Shown here piece by piece: positions 59,945 to 64,000 of a stretch of DNA of 64,000 nucleotides. The stretch lies in assembly GCF_002161595.1 (NCBI RefSeq), contig NZ_NFID01000001.1:310001-374000 (forward strand), given 5' to 3'. This stretch comes from Gemmiger sp. An50. GTDB taxonomy: Bacteria > Bacillota > Clostridia > Oscillospirales > Ruminococcaceae. The notes under the pieces were generated by a model. That model was not told the origin of the DNA and did not search any database. It worked only from the letters and a program-made list of their open reading frames with translations. Position 1 is the stretch's first letter, and the number at the start of each line of letters is the position of its first letter. Both the position numbers and the translations under genes were made by a program.

Positions 59945-61309
59945 TCAATACGGAATTGAGATTGTTACCTGTGCGCCACCAGTTTTTTCGGAATTGCTCA
60001 AAATAAGCTGTCCGCCATGCTGTTGGACAATGGATTTTGTAATAAACAGCCCCATTCCGAAATGCAGGTTAGAACTACGGCTGCGGTCTGCCATGTAAAA
60101 CTGTTCTTCGGCGTGCAGCAAATCTTCCTGCGAGAAACCGGGGCCTGCATCTGTTACCGAAATTGTCAGACTTCCTTTATCACCCGTCATTGAGATTAAA
60201 ATGGGGCTGTCCTGCGGAGAATAATCCAACGCATTATTTACTATATTCATAATTGCCCGTTCCAGCAGTAATTTATCCGCAGGCAGGACAGCAGGTAAGT
60301 GTTCTATTTCCACCTGCAATCCGATTTTTTTCGTCTGGCACAGAGCGTCAATCTGCCCCCGTAACTGTTCCACATAGGCAGGCAGATCAATATCCTCCAT
60401 GTGGAGCTGATAGCCGGTCGCTGCCCGTGAAATATCAATCAATGTCCGAATATATAACCGCATCTGTTCGGAACTGCTGCTAATATATTCAGCATATAAA
60501 CGCTGTTCTTTATTCAGCTCTGTTTCGCTGATAAGGTCAGCATTTCCCTGAATTACTGTCAGGGGTGTTTTCAGATCATGGGCGAGTGCTGCAATCTGTT
60601 CCCTCTGTAATTTTTCCGCGTTCCATTGCTTTTCCAAAGATGATTTCAAATTGTCTTTCATGGAAGAAAAAGAACATAGGACATCCTCAAATTCTTTGAT
60701 GTTTGAATGTCCCACTTCAAAATCAAGATTTTGTTCAGAAATTTCTTTTGTAGCTTCCATAAGTGGGCGAAGTTGTTTGCGAAATATCTTTGCAAACCTT
60801 GCTGTTAAAAGGGTAATAACCAGTAAGGAATTAACAACAATCAAAACCAGCATAAGGATATCTGGGGATGGAAAAAAATCAGGCAGCCACGAAACAGTAA
60901 ATTGTGAGCCTATAAAATATTGCAAAACGCACAATTCATTATCCCTAACAACAAGGACATATTGCCGCTTGCTCCCTTGATTGATATATTCTCCTTTTGC
61001 ATAAGATAGTGCATCTTCCTTTTCGTCAGCGGCCATATTGCTGTATAACTCGTTAAAGTCCTTGTCTAAAATTAGATAACGGCACCCCTGCGGCAATACC
61101 ACTTTGGTTACATCGGGTGCAACCGTCAGTGTCGGAACAATCTCCCTTACTTGTAGCTCACTTTGATTAGCTCTTGTGGCTATCCCCATATTGACGGCGG
61201 TTGTTTGCAGCAAAATAGGAACTAAAATAGCAACGCCCAATAGCACAACGAGCGATAGAGCAAATCTACGGAATAATGCTTTTACGGTATGTGATCTTTT
61301 CATTCCCAT
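59945..61309 (-). CDS. NisK-like sensor histidine kinase of module IV
   Basis: A 454-aa kinase. Membrane segment 1 near residue 14-35 (LSLVVLLGVAILVPILL), an extracellular domain to about 155, segment 2 (ILMLVLIVVNSLLVITLLTA), HAMP-like linker, His in AALAHDLKTPLTVIQGNADL, then IMNIVNNALDYS, VTDAGPGFS, NLHFGMGLFITKSIV. Architecture matches NisK/SpaK lantibiotic sensors. The start is ATG 61309 or 61303, overlapping the response regulator end. Confidence 0.85.
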   Translation of the reverse strand: MGMKRSHTVKALFRRFALSLVVLLGVAILVPILLQTTAVNMGIATRANQSELQVREIVPTLTVAPDVTKVVLPQGCRYLILDKDFNELYSNMAADEKEDALSYAKGEYINQGSKRQYVLVVRDNELCVLQYFIGSQFTVSWLPDFFPSPDILMLVLIVVNSLLVITLLTARFAKIFRKQLRPLMEATKEISEQNLDFEVGHSNIKEFEDVLCSFSSMKDNLKSSLEKQWNAEKLQREQIAALAHDLKTPLTVIQGNADLISETELNKEQRLYAEYISSSSEQMRLYIRTLIDISRAATGYQLHMEDIDLPAYVEQLRGQIDALCQTKKIGLQVEIEHLPAVLPADKLLLERAIMNIVNNALDYSPQDSPILISMTGDKGSLTISVTDAGPGFSQEDLLHAEEQFYMADRSRSSNLHFGMGLFITKSIVQQHGGQLILSNSEKTGGAQVTISIPY

Positions 61310-61959
61310 TTATACCCAATCCCCCAGACTGTAGAAATTGGCTGAATATTTAGCTTTTCCAGTTTGGCACGAATATTTTTTATATGAGTAGCAATGGTAG
61401 AATTATCGCTATCACCATCCAAACCGAAAACAGCTTCATAAATCTGTTCTTTGGTAAACACTTGACCTTTATTTCGGGCAAGATACTCACAAATAAGATA
61501 TTCACTTTTCGTCAAAGTTACTCGATTTCCCGCAACCCAAAGTTCTTTCGCTGCCAAGTCAAATTTAATTCTCTCAAATGTGAGGGTGGAATGTCGTTCT
61601 CGCTGTTCACGACGCAAATGCGCGTTTACTCTGGCCCTTAATTCCGCTATGCGAAACGGTTTTGTAATATAATCATCAGCACCTATACCCAAACCATATA
61701 GTATATCTTCTTCCAGCGTTTTTGCCGTTAAAAAGAGAATAGGGCAGTCAACTATATTTCTGATTTTTTTGCAATATTCAAAGCCGTCCACTCCCGGCAT
61801 CATCACATCTAAAAGGATAATGTCGTATAAATGGAGTTTCTGCATATCTACATCAGCGACAGTTTGGCAAGCTGTTATCAAATAGCCATCTTTCCTAAGA
61901 CCATTCTTTATCAGTTCTAAGATGGGCTGTTCATCATCCACCACAAGTATATGCGTCAC
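61300..61959 (-). CDS. NisR-like OmpR-family response regulator of module IV
   Basis: A 219-aa protein: HILVVDDEQPIL, ILLDVMMPGVDGFEY, FLTAKTLEED, YITKPFRIAELRARV, then winged helix (LTKSEYLICEYLARNKGQVF, ATHIKNIRAKLEKL, WGIGYKWE). Together with the kinase it probably senses lantibiotic and induces the lipoprotein and ABC genes upstream on the strand. Confidence 0.9.
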   Translation of the reverse strand: MTHILVVDDEQPILELIKNGLRKDGYLITACQTVADVDMQKLHLYDIILLDVMMPGVDGFEYCKKIRNIVDCPILFLTAKTLEEDILYGLGIGADDYITKPFRIAELRARVNAHLRREQRERHSTLTFERIKFDLAAKELWVAGNRVTLTKSEYLICEYLARNKGQVFTKEQIYEAVFGLDGDSDNSTIATHIKNIRAKLEKLNIQPISTVWGIGYKWE

Positions 61960-61998
61960 AAGATCACCTCCATTTTTATTATATCACTCCATGCGGCT

Positions 61999-62376
61999 TT
62001 AGTCAGTCATGTCTTTTGCTGTTGCTTGCCGGTATTCATTGTTTATGTTGACAGCAACAGCAACACTTGTATCAACATTTTCGATACGGTACACATATCC
62101 AAAGCTGAAATCTTTTCCCTCTACATTCTTGAAACGCTTTGATACTTGTCCGATTTCTTCTTCCAAGTCTGTTCTGTTCAGGCAGATGTCCGTAATGACA
62201 TAGGTTGTTCCGTCATAAGATATTTCACTGTAATCCGCAGTATTCAGCTCATAATAGGGCAATGTTTCATTTAGCTTTTCGTTTTTATCCGCCGTATCGC
62301 GTAAGTTTCCACACGCTGATAATATAAGCACACTCATCAGAAACAGAGATACCATTGTAAACGCTTTTTTAGTCAT
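61999..62376 (-). CDS. NisI/SpaI-family lantibiotic immunity lipoprotein
   Basis: A 125-aa lipoprotein: signal MVSLFLMSVLILSACGN with lipobox Cys near residue 22. The mature region LNETLPYYELNTADYSEISY, DGTTYVITDICLN and VAVNINNEYRQAT matches NisI/SpaI. These proteins sit outside the membrane and bind their lantibiotic. It overlaps the MutG-like permease end by 8 nt. No lantibiotic biosynthesis genes are in view, so it is probably an orphan resistance gene. Confidence 0.85.
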   Translation of the reverse strand: MTKKAFTMVSLFLMSVLILSACGNLRDTADKNEKLNETLPYYELNTADYSEISYDGTTYVITDICLNRTDLEEEIGQVSKRFKNVEGKDFSFGYVYRIENVDTSVAVAVNINNEYRQATAKDMTD

Positions 62377-63118
62377 TTCCTTTACCTCCTTCCCAAGAGC
62401 AAAACCAAATTATGCTAAAAAGGAAAAACAAAAGCGAACACAGCAGAGCGATCACGATGCCACTCATAAAATCAGCACTTAATAGCTTGAAAATATCTGG
62501 CTGGCTCCATTCAAGCACGATATAATCCATGGAGCGTACCCCCCATGCCCAAGGATTATATTTCCACACAACATCGCCTAATCCAGTTATCATAAGTGCT
62601 GCAATCAAGCTGCCTGCAATGCCAAGCCCCATAGAAGCGCCTTTGCCAAAATTCAAGCCAACAAACAAATGTATCAGATATAAAGGAAGAGAGGTCAATA
62701 TTAGTAAAGTACCGGCTTTCAGATATAGTGCAAACGGTGCCTCTTGATATATAAGCGCAAAAACGCCCAGTGCTAATACTACTGCTCCGATGGCTCCGAT
62801 TATCAGCAACAAAATCTTTCCAATATAGGTGGCGGGACGAGATGGAATTGTACCAAGCATGAGTTGATAATGTCCCGCTTGATGTTCAATCTGAACTACT
62901 ATTCCAACGATAATGCCTGCCAGAAACGGAAAAGATACTGCTAAAACCTCCAAATACGCACTAACCTTTGTTTGGACATCCCAGCCGGAAACCAGAAAAT
63001 ACCCAGCAAAAATGATAGCTCCCAGTAAAGGGATCAGTATGTGGATGTAGAGCAATACACTATGTTTACATTTCAAGAACTCGGCTTTCAGGCAACGAAA
63101 GATTGAGGTCATTATCAT
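62369..63118 (-). CDS. MutG/NisG-like lantibiotic immunity ABC permease
   Basis: A 249-aa permease with six segments: FLKCKHSVLLYIHILIPLLG start, then QIEHQAGHYQLMLGTIPSRP and YNPWAWGVRSMDYI, which are LanG-type signatures. It overlaps both the lipoprotein gene and the MutE-like gene by a few nt. It works with LanE and LanF to expel lantibiotics from the membrane. Confidence 0.85.
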   Translation of the reverse strand: MIMTSIFRCLKAEFLKCKHSVLLYIHILIPLLGAIIFAGYFLVSGWDVQTKVSAYLEVLAVSFPFLAGIIVGIVVQIEHQAGHYQLMLGTIPSRPATYIGKILLLIIGAIGAVVLALGVFALIYQEAPFALYLKAGTLLILTSLPLYLIHLFVGLNFGKGASMGLGIAGSLIAALMITGLGDVVWKYNPWAWGVRSMDYIVLEWSQPDIFKLLSADFMSGIVIALLCSLLFFLFSIIWFCSWEGGKGND

Positions 63119-63852
63119 TTTACCTCCTTTTCAAATCCTTTTGCCGTAACAAGCGAAAGAAGTACAAACACAATTACGGAAAGTAGAAGTGTGAAGCCAA
63201 TTTCCACAAATGTGAGTGGAGTGTTTTGCATTGTTGTGGGTACTCCGTTCGGCATGATTTTTAGTACAGAGATCATCAAATGTGGAACCCAGCTATACGG
63301 ACATAAAAACCACAAATTCGAGGTCGCTGCAAAAATCCCTAAGATACTGCCAACTCCTACATTCAGAACAACAGTCAAAAAGATGCCAACCTTTTTTGAA
63401 AGCCATAGGGACAACGGCACTTCCCACAAGCTTGCAATTACAATGCAAAGTGTACCGAAAACAGCCCGTAAAACATTGACAGCGAGAGGAATTTCATAAA
63501 CCGCAAAAATTATATAGCCGCCAACCAGATTTAAGACAAGAAACAATAGATTTCCCCATGTCACATAAAGTCCGGCAATTCCAATTTTTGCTTTCCATGT
63601 TTCCCTTAGATCAACTGGTAAGGTGAGAACAGCCTGATATTTCAATTTGCCGTTATCCCGCTGTTCCAACATAGCACATACCAATGTTAAGAAACCGGGA
63701 TAGAGCAAGATATACCACCAATTATAGGAATTGAGCTGGAACCAAAGAGGCGCAAAGATATTCATAAGCACCGTGACCACTGGTGCAAGCACTATCAACT
63801 TTTTGGCAAAAGTTCTCTTGTTCTTCAAATGTTCAGCCTGCAAATAGTTCAT
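63115..63852 (-). CDS. MutE/SpaE-like lantibiotic immunity ABC permease
   Basis: A 245-aa permease: NYLQAEHLKNKRTFAKKLIV, VVTVLMNIFAPLWFQLNSYN, LYPGFLTLVCAMLEQRDNGK, WLSKKVGIFLTVVLNVGVGS. This is the LanE pattern, with the QRDNGKLKY stretch typical of the family. It starts 2 nt after the ATPase stop. Confidence 0.85.
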   Translation of the reverse strand: MNYLQAEHLKNKRTFAKKLIVLAPVVTVLMNIFAPLWFQLNSYNWWYILLYPGFLTLVCAMLEQRDNGKLKYQAVLTLPVDLRETWKAKIGIAGLYVTWGNLLFLVLNLVGGYIIFAVYEIPLAVNVLRAVFGTLCIVIASLWEVPLSLWLSKKVGIFLTVVLNVGVGSILGIFAATSNLWFLCPYSWVPHLMISVLKIMPNGVPTTMQNTPLTFVEIGFTLLLSVIVFVLLSLVTAKGFEKEVK

Positions 63853-63854
63853 AC

Positions 63855-64000
63855 TTACACCTCCTTAGAGTATTCGCGAACGACTTCCATAAACAGTTTT
63901 TCCAAATCTTCCCCTGCATGGAGTTGACTTTCATATCCCAACACACCACCGGCAATAATGCCTACATGGTCGGCAATCTGCTGGACTTCCGATAAAATGT
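63855..64000 (-). CDS. LanF-type ABC ATPase, C-terminal fragment
   Basis: The last 47 residues of an ABC ATPase run off the right edge: ILSEVQQIADHVGIIAGG, then YESQLHAGEDLEKLFMEVVR and EYSKEV stop at 63855. ILSEVQQIADHVGII is the segment just after the switch His in LanF/NisF/MutF. It precedes the MutE-like permease by 2 nt and completes the LanFEG exporter. Confidence 0.8.
   Translation of the reverse strand, partial: ILSEVQQIADHVGIIAGGVLGYESQLHAGEDLEKLFMEVVREYSKEV

Noticed and set aside
1-64000. CRISPR arrays, rRNA and tRNA genes
   Set aside because: No regularly spaced short repeats and no recognisable RNA gene cores were seen on either strand by eye.

Overview
The window looks like part of a gut Clostridia/Firmicutes chromosome (Lachnospiraceae/Ruminococcaceae type). 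The grounds are AGGAGG-type ribosome sites, mixed moderate GC with AT-rich patches, clostridial conjugative-element proteins, ECF transporters and LanFEG/NisRK-type lantibiotic immunity. It appears to be made almost entirely of two nested integrative elements. I saw no rRNA, tRNA or CRISPR array.

Element A (1 to about 32.6 kb, mostly + strand). The left edge holds the end of a conjugation module: VirB4-type ATPase C-terminus, C39-like peptidase, small membrane proteins, a CpaE/TadZ-like ATPase with a degenerate P-loop and a wHTH regulator. An AT-rich regulatory patch follows (XRE, SLOG/DUF1273, TetR). From 5.77 to 28.48 kb lies a tightly packed co-directional array of about 23 genes resembling orphan immunity proteins against polymorphic toxins: two tandem DUF6138-like paralogues, ankyrin, LRR, DUF5713, NADAR, FGE-like, NTF2-fold immunity, and a 1479-aa TPR/SUFU/DUF4253 protein. 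No toxin gene accompanies them. Element A ends with an XRE membrane regulator, a sigma-like factor, a 0.58-kb non-coding stretch, a PemK-like toxin without antitoxin, an excisionase and a tyrosine integrase cut off inside its HDLRH catalytic box.

Element B (about 32.6 kb to beyond the right edge, mostly - strand) is inserted in that integrase. Its left end carries a 52-aa ORF, three tandem large serine recombinases, a DUF6870 gene, a 0.65-kb non-coding stretch and its own sigma factor. Four cargo modules follow, each transcribed leftward and each ending in a paralogue of the same winged-helix gene: (I) two-component system, BcrA/LanFEG-like ABC exporter, lipoprotein and receiver-only protein; (II) TetR, YbtPQ/IrtAB-like ABC pair, ECF transporter and DtxR-type regulator; (III) XRE-TPR regulator and ABC-2 transporter; (IV) NisRK-like two-component system, NisI/SpaI lipoprotein and MutE/MutG/LanF transporter, running off the window. 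Together the elements form a store of resistance to antagonism: toxin immunity in A, antimicrobial peptide resistance and metal/siderophore transport in B.

Most unusual signals. (1) All four winged-helix paralogues begin ATG GGA AAT TAG. This contains a G GGA AAT heptamer in frame followed at once by a stop, and the protein is in the -1 frame. The ATG-to-stop length is exactly 506 nt in every copy. This suggests start-proximal programmed -1 frameshifting. (2) The sigma genes of both elements are preceded by a 16-bp hairpin burying the Shine-Dalgarno, and a 14-nt perfect complement of the hairpin's 5' arm recurs about 1.04 kb downstream, past a non-coding region sharing other motifs. (3) A NADAR gene in the immunity array is split by a single in-frame amber codon.
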